Source: Actinomycetes bacterium (GTDB lineage Bacteria; Actinomycetota; Thermoleophilia; RBG-16-64-13). Taken from it: DNA of 64,000 nt. Positions 1-7,579 of this stretch are shown one piece after another. The notes under the pieces were generated by a model that was not told where the DNA came from, ran no database searches, and worked only from the letters and a program-made list of their open reading frames with translations. Positions within the stretch are counted from its first letter, which is position 1. The number at the start of each line of letters is the position of its first letter. Both the position numbers and the translations under genes were made by a program. The stretch covers positions 248,001 to 312,000 of the forward strand of contig JAGXFW010000016.1 in the NCBI GenBank assembly GCA_024637035.1, read 5' to 3'.

Positions 1-384
1 ATGCCTTTGTTCGCCTTGGCGAACGCGGGGGTCGCCCTGGGCGGAGACCTGACCGCCCGGCTCCTCCACCCGGTAGGCCTCGGGATCATCCTGGGACTCG
101 TGGTCGGCAAACAGATCGGCATCTTCGCGTTCGCGACCGCGGCCTCCGGAAGCGGGATCGCCCAGATCCCGCCCTCGGTCACCCGTGCCCAGATCTACGG
201 CTCGGGTTGGCTCGGCGGCATCGGGTTCACGATGGCCCTCTTCATAGCCGGTCTCGCGTTCGACGGAACCGACCTCCTCGACACGGCCAAGATCGCCATA
301 CTGTTCGCTTCCGCGGTGTCGGGACTCGGTGGCTGGCTCATCTTGCGCGTCATCATCCCGGCCTTCAGCCGACCCCGGCTCTAG
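1..384 (+). CDS. nhaA: Na+/H+ antiporter NhaA, C-terminal part (5' truncated by window edge)
   Basis: This is the C-terminal third of an inner-membrane Na+/H+ antiporter that exports sodium in exchange for protons. The visible 127 residues start at the NhaA motif MPLFALANAGV and include GWLGGIGFTMALFIAGLAF, which are conserved in the last transmembrane helices of the family. The protein is strongly hydrophobic throughout and ends in a short basic tail. NhaA proteins are usually near 390 residues, so about two thirds lies outside the window; the methionine at base 1 is internal, not the start. It converges on carA, with 53 bp between the stop codons. The family call is secure; ion specificity is inferred. 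Confidence 0.93.
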   Translation: MPLFALANAGVALGGDLTARLLHPVGLGIILGLVVGKQIGIFAFATAASGSGIAQIPPSVTRAQIYGSGWLGGIGFTMALFIAGLAFDGTDLLDTAKIAILFASAVSGLGGWLILRVIIPAFSRPRL

Positions 385-392
385 GAGACACC

Positions 393-420
393 CGCGGAGC
401 AAGGAGCGCGCCGATCCGCG
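393..420. terminator. Inverted repeat between convergent nhaA and carA
   Basis: Six-base perfect arms CGCGGA (393-398) and TCCGCG (415-420) flank a 16-base loop in the 53-bp gap between the two convergent stop codons. There is no T-run on either side, so a terminator role is inferred only from position. Confidence 0.3.
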
Positions 421-437
421 ACCGGCCCAGCGGGCTG

Positions 438-1601
438 CTAGGCCTCCATGAGCTCGACGAACTGACGGAACAGGTACAGGCTGTCGTGCGGGCCGGGCCC
501 CGCCTCCGGGTGATACTGCACGCAGAACGCGGGCAGGTCGAGCAGACGAAGCCCCTCCACCGTACCGTCGTTCAGGTTGAGGTGGCTTACCTGGACAGGA
601 CCGAACTCCGTATCGACCACCATCGCTCCCGGGTCGAGTGAAGACAGGTCCCGCTCCTCGGCGCGGGCCTCCTCCACCGTCGTGGGCGCGCCGACAGCGA
701 AGCCGTGGTTCTGGCTGGTGATCTCGATGGCGTCGCGCAGGTAGTTCTTGACGGGGTGGTTTATGCCCCTATGCCCGAACTTCAGCTTGTAGGTCTTGAG
801 TCCGAGGGCCAGCGCCATGAGCTGGTGCCCCAAACAGATGCCGAATATCGGGACTTCTCCGAGAAGCCCCCGGATGGTCTCGACGGCATACGTGACCGGC
901 TCCGGGTCTCCGGGGCCGTTCGAGAGGAACACCCCGTCCGGCTGCAACTCGAGCACCTGGGCCGCGGTCCAGCTGGCCGGCACGACGGTGACTCGACACC
1001 CCACCGCGAGAAGGTTCCTCACGATCGACCGCTTCATGCCGAAGTCGAAGGCGACCACGTGTAGCCGGGAGCCGGGGGCGTCTGTCACGTAGGGCTCGTC
1101 ACAGGTGACGGCTTTGACCAGATCGCGACCCGAGAGGCCGGGGAAGGCGCGCACTTCGGCAAGGACGTCGTCCACGCTCAGCTCTTCGCCGGCGGCGATG
1201 CAGGCCGTCATCGCCCCGCGGTCGCGGATGCGACGAGTGAGCGCACGCGTATCCACGCCACCCACGCCCACGACCCCCCTCTGTTCCAACCACTCGACCC
1301 ACGCCTCGGGACATGTGCGATTGTAGTTCGTGTTCTTCACCTCACGCACCACCAATGCGCGAGACCGCACCTCAGCCGACTCGAGGAGGCGGTCGGCCGC
1401 ACCGTAGTTGCCGATCATCGGGTAGGTGAAGGTGACCATCTGACCGTGGTACGACGGGTCGGTGAGCACTTCTTGGTATCCCGTCATACCGGTGTTGAAA
1501 ACGATCTCTCCGAACACCCGGCCCGGCGCGGCGAAGCCGAAGCCTTCATACACGGTGCCATCCTCGAGCACCAGATATCCGGGCACCTCACTCCTATACA
1601 C
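438..1601 (-). CDS. carA: Carbamoyl-phosphate synthase small (glutaminase) subunit
   Basis: CarA hydrolyses glutamine and channels ammonia to the large subunit CarB to make carbamoyl phosphate for pyrimidines and arginine. The 387-residue length is normal. The N-terminal half is the CarA-specific domain ([14 protein letters not shown] near residues 38-51). The C-terminal half is a class I glutamine amidotransferase with GICLGHQ (nucleophile Cys256) and YHPEAGPG (His364, Glu366). The start is GTG with a GAGGAGAA ribosome site about 8 bases upstream, 35 bp after pyrC, so the two are probably one transcript. carB does not follow: the next gene is the convergent nhaA. CarB must be encoded elsewhere. 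Confidence 0.96.
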   Translation of the reverse strand: MYRSEVPGYLVLEDGTVYEGFGFAAPGRVFGEIVFNTGMTGYQEVLTDPSYHGQMVTFTYPMIGNYGAADRLLESAEVRSRALVVREVKNTNYNRTCPEAWVEWLEQRGVVGVGGVDTRALTRRIRDRGAMTACIAAGEELSVDDVLAEVRAFPGLSGRDLVKAVTCDEPYVTDAPGSRLHVVAFDFGMKRSIVRNLLAVGCRVTVVPASWTAAQVLELQPDGVFLSNGPGDPEPVTYAVETIRGLLGEVPIFGICLGHQLMALALGLKTYKLKFGHRGINHPVKNYLRDAIEITSQNHGFAVGAPTTVEEARAEERDLSSLDPGAMVVDTEFGPVQVSHLNLNDGTVEGLRLLDLPAFCVQYHPEAGPGPHDSLYLFRQFVELMEA

Positions 1602-1636
1602 TCTCGATTCTCCTCTCGTGGATCATCACTCGGTCC

Positions 1637-3067
1637 TCAGACGCCCGCATGCGCGTCGTTCCCTGCTTCCGCGGCGCGCTCGAATCGACGAGCGCCTTTC
1701 ACCATGGTCATGACCACTCTCCCACGCACCCGCCGGCCCAGGAAGGCCGAGTTCCGACTCTTCCCATGCAGGTCGGCGGTGGTCACCTCCCACTCCTCCG
1801 CGAGGTCCACCGCGCAGAGGTCGGCGGCACTCCCCACTTCCAGGCTGGGGGCTGCAACACCCAACACTCGGCATGGAGCCGCGCTCAACGCATCGACGAG
1901 CCGGGACAGCGAGAGCGATCCCATCTCGACCAGGCCTCCGTAGAGTGCGGGAAACGCCGTCTCGAGCCCTATCGACCCGAAAGGCGCGTCCTCGAAGGGC
2001 ACCTCCTTCTCGTGCGGCGCGTGCGGTGCGTGATCCGTGGCCACACAGTCGATCACGCCCTCGACCAAGGCGGCCAGGAGCGCTGCCCTATCTTCTTCGG
2101 CACGCAGCGGGGGATTGATCTTGAGGCTCTGATCGAAACCGGCAACCAGGTCGTCGCCGAGGAGCAGGTGATGCGGGGTGACCTCAGCGGTGACGGGGAG
2201 CCTGGCGGCGCGAGCGGCGCGCAACAAGCGCACGGAAGCGGCCGTTGAGAGGTGTTGTAGATGCAGCAACGGGACCCCTCCCCCGGTCTCGAGCGCCGGG
2301 CTACGCAAAGCACGCTCCTCCACCACCGCCCGGAGTACCTCGAGGTCGCGGGCCAGCGGGCCCGACTCGGCCGCCCCCGGGATGCCGCGCAGGCCGAGAC
2401 GAGCGCTCCAGGCCCCCTCATGCATCATCCCATCCGAGGCGAGGCTCTCGTCTTCAAGGTGCAACAACACGGGGCGCCCGATGGAGCCCGCGTACCGCAG
2501 GGCGGTGAGAAGCAGGTCGAGATCGCGCAGGGCACGACCATCGTCGGAAAAGGCCACCACACCGGCATCAGCGAGTTCCCAGAACTCCGAAAGCACCTCT
2601 CCACGCAGATCGTGACTCACGGCTCCCACTTGGGCGAGCATGACGTCGGCGACCTGATCGGCTTGATCCAGCACCCAGGAAGCCAGGGGGCCCCCGTCGA
2701 CCGGGGGGTCGGTGTTCGCCATGCCGGCCACGAGCACATACCCGCCCGCGGCGGCCGCGCACGAGGCAGAGGCCAAGTCTTCTTTGTATTCCTGGCCTGG
2801 CGTGCGCAGGTGGGCGTGCATGTCGACGAAGCCTGGGAACACGTGACAACCGCCCAGGTGAGAGAGCACCACGGCCTCCGGCGCGTCGGCGAGTAGGCCG
2901 CCGGTTTCGCCGATCGCGGCGATCACGCCGTCGCGCACGAGCAGGGAGCCTCGGCGGTCCAGACCGCAGGCCGGGTCGAAGAGATGGACATCGGGAAGCA
3001 GCAGGTGCTCGGGGGGCCTACTCCGCAGGGCGAGGCGCGGAGCGGGCCGGTGGACGGTAGCATCCAT
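1637..3067 (-). CDS. pyrC: Dihydroorotase, class I type
   Basis: PyrC cyclises N-carbamoyl-aspartate to dihydroorotate, the third step of pyrimidine synthesis, in the cytoplasm. The metal-binding motif DMHAHLR lies near residues 82-88, and NPPLR and ATDHAPH are further active-site signatures of the amidohydrolase fold. I place the start at the ATG at 3067 (protein MDATVHR, 476 residues), not the in-frame GTG at 3088. An AAAGGA ribosome site sits 6 bases before this ATG, and the GTG would lie inside the PyrR-type hairpin. The gene has its own leader and probably its own promoter because a plus-strand gene separates it from pyrB. carA follows 35 bp downstream. Confidence 0.95.
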   Translation of the reverse strand: MDATVHRPAPRLALRSRPPEHLLLPDVHLFDPACGLDRRGSLLVRDGVIAAIGETGGLLADAPEAVVLSHLGGCHVFPGFVDMHAHLRTPGQEYKEDLASASCAAAAGGYVLVAGMANTDPPVDGGPLASWVLDQADQVADVMLAQVGAVSHDLRGEVLSEFWELADAGVVAFSDDGRALRDLDLLLTALRYAGSIGRPVLLHLEDESLASDGMMHEGAWSARLGLRGIPGAAESGPLARDLEVLRAVVEERALRSPALETGGGVPLLHLQHLSTAASVRLLRAARAARLPVTAEVTPHHLLLGDDLVAGFDQSLKINPPLRAEEDRAALLAALVEGVIDCVATDHAPHAPHEKEVPFEDAPFGSIGLETAFPALYGGLVEMGSLSLSRLVDALSAAPCRVLGVAAPSLEVGSAADLCAVDLAEEWEVTTADLHGKSRNSAFLGRRVRGRVVMTMVKGARRFERAAEAGNDAHAGV

Positions 3068-3074
3068 CCGGGTT

Positions 3075-3104
3075 CCTTTCGGTCTCACGGGACACGTTTA
3101 AAGG
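3075..3104 (-). promoter_or_regulatory. PyrR-type RNA hairpin sequestering the pyrC ribosome site
   Basis: On the minus strand CCTTT (3104-3100) can pair with AAAGG (3079-3075), closing a loop that holds CGTGTCCCGTGAGAC. The GTCCCGTGAG core resembles the PyrR-binding loop known from Bacillus and mycobacterial pyr leaders. AAAGGA is also the pyrC ribosome site, so the closed hairpin would block translation. A nearly identical element with the same 30-nt span precedes pyrB. Confidence 0.82.
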
Positions 3105-3111
3105 CCCCGCT

Positions 3112-3117
3112 ATGGTA
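3112..3117 (-). promoter_or_regulatory. Candidate -10 element for pyrC
   Basis: The hexamer TACCAT lies 8 bases upstream of the 5' end of the pyrC hairpin, so transcription would start at the hairpin itself. The pyrB leader has TAGGAT at the same distance. No good -35 hexamer is visible, so this rests on the shared geometry. Confidence 0.4.
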
Positions 3118-3227
3118 CCCCGGCCGGGACCCCGGTGGTAGCCCGAAGGGTGCCGACCTGACGCCCGGTTGGTCTACGACTCGCCGATATGGGTATTGTT
3201 CACTCATGCCGAGTGAAAGGGACCCAA

Positions 3228-3629
3228 GTGAGTAACACGTGCTACAACTGCGGGACGCTGAACGCCGAAGTCGAGAAATTCTGCCACAAGTGCGGCGCGG
3301 CGCTCGGGAAGCTCAGCGACATGCAGCAATCGGGCATCCAGGCCGGTTCGGGAGAGGAGCGCGTGCTGTGGGAGGCGGGAGACATCCGCCTCACCACCGA
3401 AGCCGTGCTCATCGGGATGGAGACCGACGCTCCCGACGTGGTACCGCTGGACACGATCCACGAAGTCGTGGTCGAGAGCCGCTGCTTGGTGCTGAAGGTC
3501 AATGACGGCGATGACAAGTACTGCATGATGGACGACCCGACCGAGCTGGCCGACCTGGTGCGCGACCACATGTTCCGAGGGCGACTGGCCCATGAGCGCA
3601 AGGACCTCGGCTATATCCCGCCCGACTGA
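3228..3629 (+). CDS. Zinc-ribbon protein with a possible PH-like C-terminal domain
   Basis: The 133-residue protein starts with a zinc ribbon of the form CYNCG...CHKCG (four cysteines within the first 25 residues). After a short linker comes a beta-rich segment (roughly residues 45-120) with the pattern W-x-GDIRLTTEAVLIG ... VPLDTIHEVVV ... LVLKV, which looks like a bacterial PH-like fold; that part is inference. The start is GTG at 3228, chosen because AAAGGGA lies 5 bases upstream and the cysteine motif begins five codons later; an in-frame ATG at 3189 has no ribosome site. It is cytoplasmic, with no signal peptide or membrane segment. It lies on the opposite strand between pyrB and pyrC. 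Function unknown. Confidence 0.8.
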   Translation: MSNTCYNCGTLNAEVEKFCHKCGAALGKLSDMQQSGIQAGSGEERVLWEAGDIRLTTEAVLIGMETDAPDVVPLDTIHEVVVESRCLVLKVNDGDDKYCMMDDPTELADLVRDHMFRGRLAHERKDLGYIPPD

Positions 3630-3643
3630 AGTCGGGGCGGCGG

Positions 3644-3687
3644 GCCGGACCCCGATGCTCGACGAGCCTAGGTTCCGCGGGTCCGGC
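3644..3687. terminator. Nested inverted repeat between convergent zinc-ribbon gene and pyrB
   Basis: Perfect 9-base arms GCCGGACCC (3644-3652) and GGGTCCGGC (3679-3687) enclose a smaller palindrome (GCTCGACGAGC). The element fills the 76-bp gap between two convergent stop codons. It could end transcription from both sides; it lacks a T-run. Confidence 0.45.
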
Positions 3688-3705
3688 AGTGTGGCGGCCG
3701 AACCC

Positions 3706-4626
3706 CTAGATCAGATCATCCCCTTCGGGGTGCGGAGCCAGCACGTGATAGAGGATCGCCATGCGCACCGCCAATCCCGACTCCACTTGGTGCAGGATGA
3801 GTGAGCGGGCGTCATCGGCCAGATCGCCGGTGAGTTCGACGCCGCGATTGATCGGTCCCGGGTGCATGACACGCTGGCCCGGCCGAAGGCGAGCCGGCGA
3901 CAATCCCCATAGACGACTGTACTCCCGTAGGCTGGGCACCGGAGGCACCTTGCCCCTCGCCCGCTCCATCTGCATGCGCAGCAGGTAGATCACGTCGACG
4001 TCGTGCACGGCCGCGAGATCCTCATAGATCGGCACACCCCACCGCTCCACTCCCGGCGGCATCAAGGTACTCGGGCCCACCAGGCGCACGTCGATGCCCA
4101 TCTTCCGGAAGCCGAAGATGTTGGAGCGCGCGACGCGACTACGCAGGACATCTCCCACGATCGCCACCTTCATCCCCCGCAGGTCGCCGAACTCGCGCCG
4201 AAGGCTGTAGAGATCGAGCAGGCATTGGGTGGGATGTTCGCCGGCTCCATCGCCGGCGTTGACGACACTCGCATTCGTATAGCGCGTCGCCATTCGACAG
4301 GCACCCACCTTGTCGTGCCGCATGACGAGGATGTCGGGGCGATAGCTCTCGAGAGTCAGGATGGTGTCCTTGAGGCTTTCTCCTTTGCTCACACTGGAGC
4401 CCGACGCCTTGATGTTCACCACGTCGGCCGAAAGACGCTTGCCGGCGAGTTCGAACGAGGTGAGCGTGCGTGTGGAGGCCTCGAAGAACATGTTCACTTG
4501 AGTGCGCCCGCGAAGGGCGGGCACCTTCTTGATGGGGCGGCTGGCGACCTCGAGGAACCCATCGCTCGTGCTGAACAGACTCTCGATCTGTTCGACAGAG
4601 AGGTCGTCGATCGATATCAGGTGCAT
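3706..4626 (-). CDS. pyrB: Aspartate carbamoyltransferase catalytic chain
   Basis: PyrB joins carbamoyl phosphate and aspartate to give N-carbamoyl-aspartate, the committed pyrimidine step. At 306 residues it has the usual catalytic-chain length. Visible signatures are the carbamoyl-phosphate loop FFEASTRT (47-54), SVSKGESL, HPTQ (131-134), RMQ and HPGPINRGVE near the C-terminus. The loop has Ala where Pro is common, which the family tolerates. No regulatory chain (PyrI) is nearby. The ATG follows an AAAGGGG ribosome site that is part of a PyrR-type hairpin. pyrR lies 168 bp upstream on the same strand. Confidence 0.97.
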   Translation of the reverse strand: MHLISIDDLSVEQIESLFSTSDGFLEVASRPIKKVPALRGRTQVNMFFEASTRTLTSFELAGKRLSADVVNIKASGSSVSKGESLKDTILTLESYRPDILVMRHDKVGACRMATRYTNASVVNAGDGAGEHPTQCLLDLYSLRREFGDLRGMKVAIVGDVLRSRVARSNIFGFRKMGIDVRLVGPSTLMPPGVERWGVPIYEDLAAVHDVDVIYLLRMQMERARGKVPPVPSLREYSRLWGLSPARLRPGQRVMHPGPINRGVELTGDLADDARSLILHQVESGLAVRMAILYHVLAPHPEGDDLI

Positions 4627-4634
4627 CTGGATCC

Positions 4635-4664
4635 CCTTTTGGCCTCACAGGACACGATTAAAGG
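4635..4664 (-). promoter_or_regulatory. PyrR-type RNA hairpin sequestering the pyrB ribosome site
   Basis: CCTTT (4664-4660) can pair with AAAGG (4639-4635), enclosing a loop with CGTGTCCTGTGAGGCC, a close match to known PyrR-binding loops. The 3' arm is the pyrB ribosome site. Span and layout equal those of the pyrC element, differing mainly at a few loop positions. This supports translational repression by the neighbouring PyrR. Confidence 0.85.
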
Positions 4665-4671
4665 TCGGTAC

Positions 4672-4677
4672 ATCCTA
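4672..4677 (-). promoter_or_regulatory. Candidate -10 element for pyrB
   Basis: TAGGAT lies 8 bases upstream of the hairpin, matching the pyrC arrangement. A transcript from here would begin at or next to the hairpin's 5' arm. The -35 region is weak (TATCCT at 17-base spacing). Confidence 0.4.
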
Positions 4678-4794
4678 GCGCGAACGAGTCCCGCAGGATA
4701 GTACGGGGTCGGGGCGACTCGCGCGAAGGCGCCCAAGGCGGCGCGCATCGTGGTTCGCGTGCGCGCAGGGCCGCCCCGCGCGCGGCCACTTCCC

Positions 4795-5379
4795 TCAGGA
4801 GCGACGCGACTCCAGCGACACCTCGTCGACGCCGTCCAACTCGGCCAAGCGCACGTCGATGCGCTCGGTGCGACTGGTGGGGACGTTCTTGCCAACGAAG
4901 TCGGGCCGTATGGGGAGTTCCCGGTGCCCACGATCCACCAACACCGCGAGTTGCACCGCCTGAGGCCGCCCGTAGTCGAAGAGCGCTTCGATGGCGGCAC
5001 GGATGGTGCGACCGGTGAAGAGCACGTCGTCCACGAGCACGATGCGACGCCCCTCCACGTCGAAGGGTAAGGATGTGGAACGCACCACAGGTTGGTCGTA
5101 GGCCGCCACACGAACACCGAGGTCGTCCCGGTAGAAGGAGATGTCGATCGCGCCGGTCACCGGGCGCGCCCCATGATATTCCTCCAGAAGGTCCGCAAGG
5201 CGCTCGGCGAGCTCGACGCCCCGTCTCTGGATGCCCACGAGGGCCAGGGCGGATACGTCTGGCGCGTGCTCGGCGATCTCATGGGCCATGCGGATGAGCG
5301 TGCGGCGCATCCGTTCAGGATCGAGCAGGATCTTGCTCCCATCCTGGACGGGATCTTGGCCGGGGCCTTGATGCGACAC
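4795..5379 (-). CDS. pyrR: PyrR, pyrimidine operon RNA-binding regulator / uracil phosphoribosyltransferase
   Basis: PyrR binds specific pyr mRNA loops when UMP or UTP is abundant, and in many species also makes UMP from uracil and PRPP. The 194-residue protein shows the PRPP-binding signature IVLVDDVLFTGRT (about 113-125), VGIQRRG near residue 48 and DISFYRDD near 79, all typical of PyrR. The GTG start has GGAGGGGG about 6 bases upstream. It is the first of the pyr genes in this direction. Its own 5' leader shows no PyrR-type loop, while the next two pyr leaders do. This suggests it acts on pyrB and pyrC rather than on itself. Confidence 0.95.
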   Translation of the reverse strand: MSHQGPGQDPVQDGSKILLDPERMRRTLIRMAHEIAEHAPDVSALALVGIQRRGVELAERLADLLEEYHGARPVTGAIDISFYRDDLGVRVAAYDQPVVRSTSLPFDVEGRRIVLVDDVLFTGRTIRAAIEALFDYGRPQAVQLAVLVDRGHRELPIRPDFVGKNVPTSRTERIDVRLAELDGVDEVSLESRRS

Positions 5380-5420
5380 GGTCGTCCCCCTCCGCTCGAC
5401 ACACCTGCAGGTTCCGCCGG

Positions 5421-5450
5421 ATTCTAGCCCAACTGCCGAGCGGGGACCAA
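5421..5450 (-). promoter_or_regulatory. Candidate promoter for pyrR
   Basis: A -10 hexamer TAGAAT (5426-5421) lies 18 bases downstream of TTGGTC (5450-5445). The predicted transcript start is about 35 bases before the pyrR GTG. The match is moderate. Confidence 0.42.
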
Positions 5451-5459
5451 ACGGCGGCC

Positions 5460-5481
5460 GGCACCGGAGGCGGCCGGCGCC
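5460..5481 (-). terminator. GC-rich hairpin downstream of pgl
   Basis: Eight-base arms GGCGCCGG and CCGGTGCC (one G-U pair in RNA) flank a 6-base loop, 46 bases after the pgl stop and just before the pyrR promoter. It would separate the pentose-phosphate and pyr units. No T-run follows. Confidence 0.35.
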
Positions 5482-5526
5482 CCCCTCGGCTCGACCGGAA
5501 GCGGGCTCAGACCCTCCCCACGTCGC

Positions 5527-6252
5527 TCACCCAGCCGCGGCGTCGTCCATGATCCAGCTGAGGGCCCGTGCACCGGCCACAACCAACCCTGCCGGTAGGG
5601 TCGGGTCCTCTTCGTGCAGGGCGCGCTCCACGAGTTCTCGCTTCGGTGAACCGGTCACCAGGAACATGACACGTCGCGCCCGCAGGAGCACCGGCATGGT
5701 GAAGGTGAGGCGCCGCGTCCCCGACTGCTCGCCCGTGGCCACCACCCAGCGGTCTCGCACTTCCATCTCGGGTGACCCAGGGAACAACGATGCCGTGTGA
5801 CCGTCTTGCCCCAGGCCCAGGAGGACCAGGTCGAGTTCCGGCGCTTCGGCAGTACTCTCGACGAGCGCACGCAGTTCGCTGTCGTAGTCCGCCGCGGCAT
5901 CCTCGGGTGGGTCTTCGCCCCGCATCCGGTGCACGCCCATGACGGCGCGTTCGAGCAGCCCGGTCGTCTCCGCCAGACGGTAGTTGCTGCGCTCGTCGTG
6001 CGGCGGCACGCAGCGCTCATCCCCCCAGAGCAGGTGCGTCGAAGCCCAAGGGATATCGTCGTAGGTGGTGCCTGCCAACAGTCGGTACAGCCCCTCGGGA
6101 GTCGAGCCACCACTCAGCGCGAGAGTGAAGGTGCCTCGAGCCTCCACCGCGGCCCGGGCTTCACGGGCCACTCGCGTCGCCGCCGCCTCGGCCACGGCCT
6201 CGAGACACGACTCCACCACGACTTCACGCAAGAGCCCTCCCGGCTTCCTCAT
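5527..6252 (-). CDS. pgl: 6-phosphogluconolactonase
   Basis: Pgl hydrolyses 6-phosphogluconolactone, the product of Zwf, in the oxidative pentose phosphate pathway. The 241 residues match the Pgl/DevB family: LSGGSTP (46-52), GDERCVPP (77-84) and LGLGQDGHTASLFPG (about 145-159), which binds the sugar phosphate. The ATG has GGGGGAA just upstream and lies 13 bp after opcA, in the order tal-zwf-opcA-pgl typical of actinobacteria. No 6-phosphogluconate dehydrogenase gene is in the window. Assignment is secure. Confidence 0.95.
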   Translation of the reverse strand: MRKPGGLLREVVVESCLEAVAEAAATRVAREARAAVEARGTFTLALSGGSTPEGLYRLLAGTTYDDIPWASTHLLWGDERCVPPHDERSNYRLAETTGLLERAVMGVHRMRGEDPPEDAAADYDSELRALVESTAEAPELDLVLLGLGQDGHTASLFPGSPEMEVRDRWVVATGEQSGTRRLTFTMPVLLRARRVMFLVTGSPKRELVERALHEEDPTLPAGLVVAGARALSWIMDDAAAG

Positions 6253-6265
6253 GGTTCCCCCTTCT

Positions 6266-7579
6266 TCACGTTTCGCGCCCGATGGCGCTACTGCCCGGAA
6301 GCGCCGCCAACGCCGCGGCGATCAGAAGCGAGTCCTCGAAGACATGGTCAGGCCCCAGGTAGTCGAGTTCGTCGGCCAGCAGCCGGTCTTCAGGCACCGC
6401 CGAAGCGTCCGCGGTGTGCGTGATCTGACCGTCGGCGGGACCCTTTACCCGGGTTTCGCAGATGCAGGAGGTGCCCACCCGACCGATCGACAGGACGAAC
6501 GACCCGTCGTCTCCCAACGCTCCGCCGATCTCGACTTCCACCGCCACCAGGCCGCCCGAAGCGTCTCTAGGCAAAGCCTCGGACTGAAGAACCACCTCGA
6601 CCGAATACCGATCCCCGGATGGCCCATCCGGACCGGTCGCTCCATCGCGCTGGTCGTCCTGGAGCCGATGAAGAACGGTCCGCATCGACGAACCCTCCAT
6701 CCACCATTCTGAAGTAGACGGCCCCCATCCCAGGCGGGAGGCGAACCAGCCCACGAAGAGGAGGGCTCGAGACGCTGCGGGAGGCGTGCTCCGGTCCGGA
6801 CGCTCGAAGGTATCCTCGGCCCCGAACACCACCTTCAGCCGTCGGATCCGCGGGACCCAATCCAACCGCGACGCATCGTCGAAGACTCCGGCCATCATCT
6901 CCCGCCACGTCGTCAACCGAGCCCAGTTCAGATCGTTCACGTGGTAGCCGCGCGATTCATCGCGCACCACCGTCGCCAAGCGGCCGAGACCTTCGACCGG
7001 GTGCGAGAACCCTGCGGAGTCGACCACCAGCAGATCGGTCACGTCGCCGAGACGGCGGAAAGCCTCCCCCTCGAAGTCCGGTTGTCCGGGCCACCACAAC
7101 ACCGTAGGCAGGTGGGGCACGAGCACCGGCATGGCGGCGGTATCGAGCAACTGTACAGCCTTTCCGTACGCCGGGATCGTGACCTGTTCCCAGCACACCT
7201 GCCGCTCACCCTGAGCCGTCAGATAGCACGCGGCACTCACCCACGAGTCGGTGACTCCCTCACCGGGCGCAGGGAGTCCGACGTCGAGAAGTACGATCGC
7301 CCGAGCCGGGTGCCGCTCGGCGAGCCGCAGGATCACCTGGCTGACCCGTTCTGCGACCGCGTCGCCCGCCGCGTACACCACCAAGTTGATCTCGCGGACG
7401 CGCACGACCCCTTCATGACCGGCCTGCTCGGCCTCTCGAGAGGCGGTCTCCCACAGCCCCTGCAGCTCGGCCTCGGCCTCGCGCAGGCGTACACGCCGCG
7501 AACTGCCGAGCGTGTAGACGAGTTCGGCGCCGTCGGCCGGGGGCTGTGCGGGGGCTCCGCCTGGCTCGATAGCGCTCAC
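6266..7579 (-). CDS. opcA: OpcA, glucose-6-phosphate dehydrogenase assembly protein
   Basis: OpcA supports assembly and activity of glucose-6-phosphate dehydrogenase in actinobacteria and cyanobacteria. The 437-residue protein has the family pattern: an N-terminal region with RVREINLVVYA, a central HLPTVLWWPGQP (around residue 155) and a C-terminal region with repeated beta-rich stretches ending near LADELDYLGPDHVFEDSL. It carries no catalytic motif. The GTG start overlaps the zwf stop by 4 bases (GTGA), so the two partners are probably translated together. Its presence is one of the stronger hints that the host is an actinobacterium. Confidence 0.9.
   Translation of the reverse strand: MSAIEPGGAPAQPPADGAELVYTLGSSRRVRLREAEAELQGLWETASREAEQAGHEGVVRVREINLVVYAAGDAVAERVSQVILRLAERHPARAIVLLDVGLPAPGEGVTDSWVSAACYLTAQGERQVCWEQVTIPAYGKAVQLLDTAAMPVLVPHLPTVLWWPGQPDFEGEAFRRLGDVTDLLVVDSAGFSHPVEGLGRLATVVRDESRGYHVNDLNWARLTTWREMMAGVFDDASRLDWVPRIRRLKVVFGAEDTFERPDRSTPPAASRALLFVGWFASRLGWGPSTSEWWMEGSSMRTVLHRLQDDQRDGATGPDGPSGDRYSVEVVLQSEALPRDASGGLVAVEVEIGGALGDDGSFVLSIGRVGTSCICETRVKGPADGQITHTADASAVPEDRLLADELDYLGPDHVFEDSLLIAAALAALPGSSAIGRET

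Noticed and set aside
3089-3227. Promoter for the zinc-ribbon gene (TTGGTC near 3169 and TATGGG near 3188)
   Set aside because: The spacing and -10 match are too poor to support a call.
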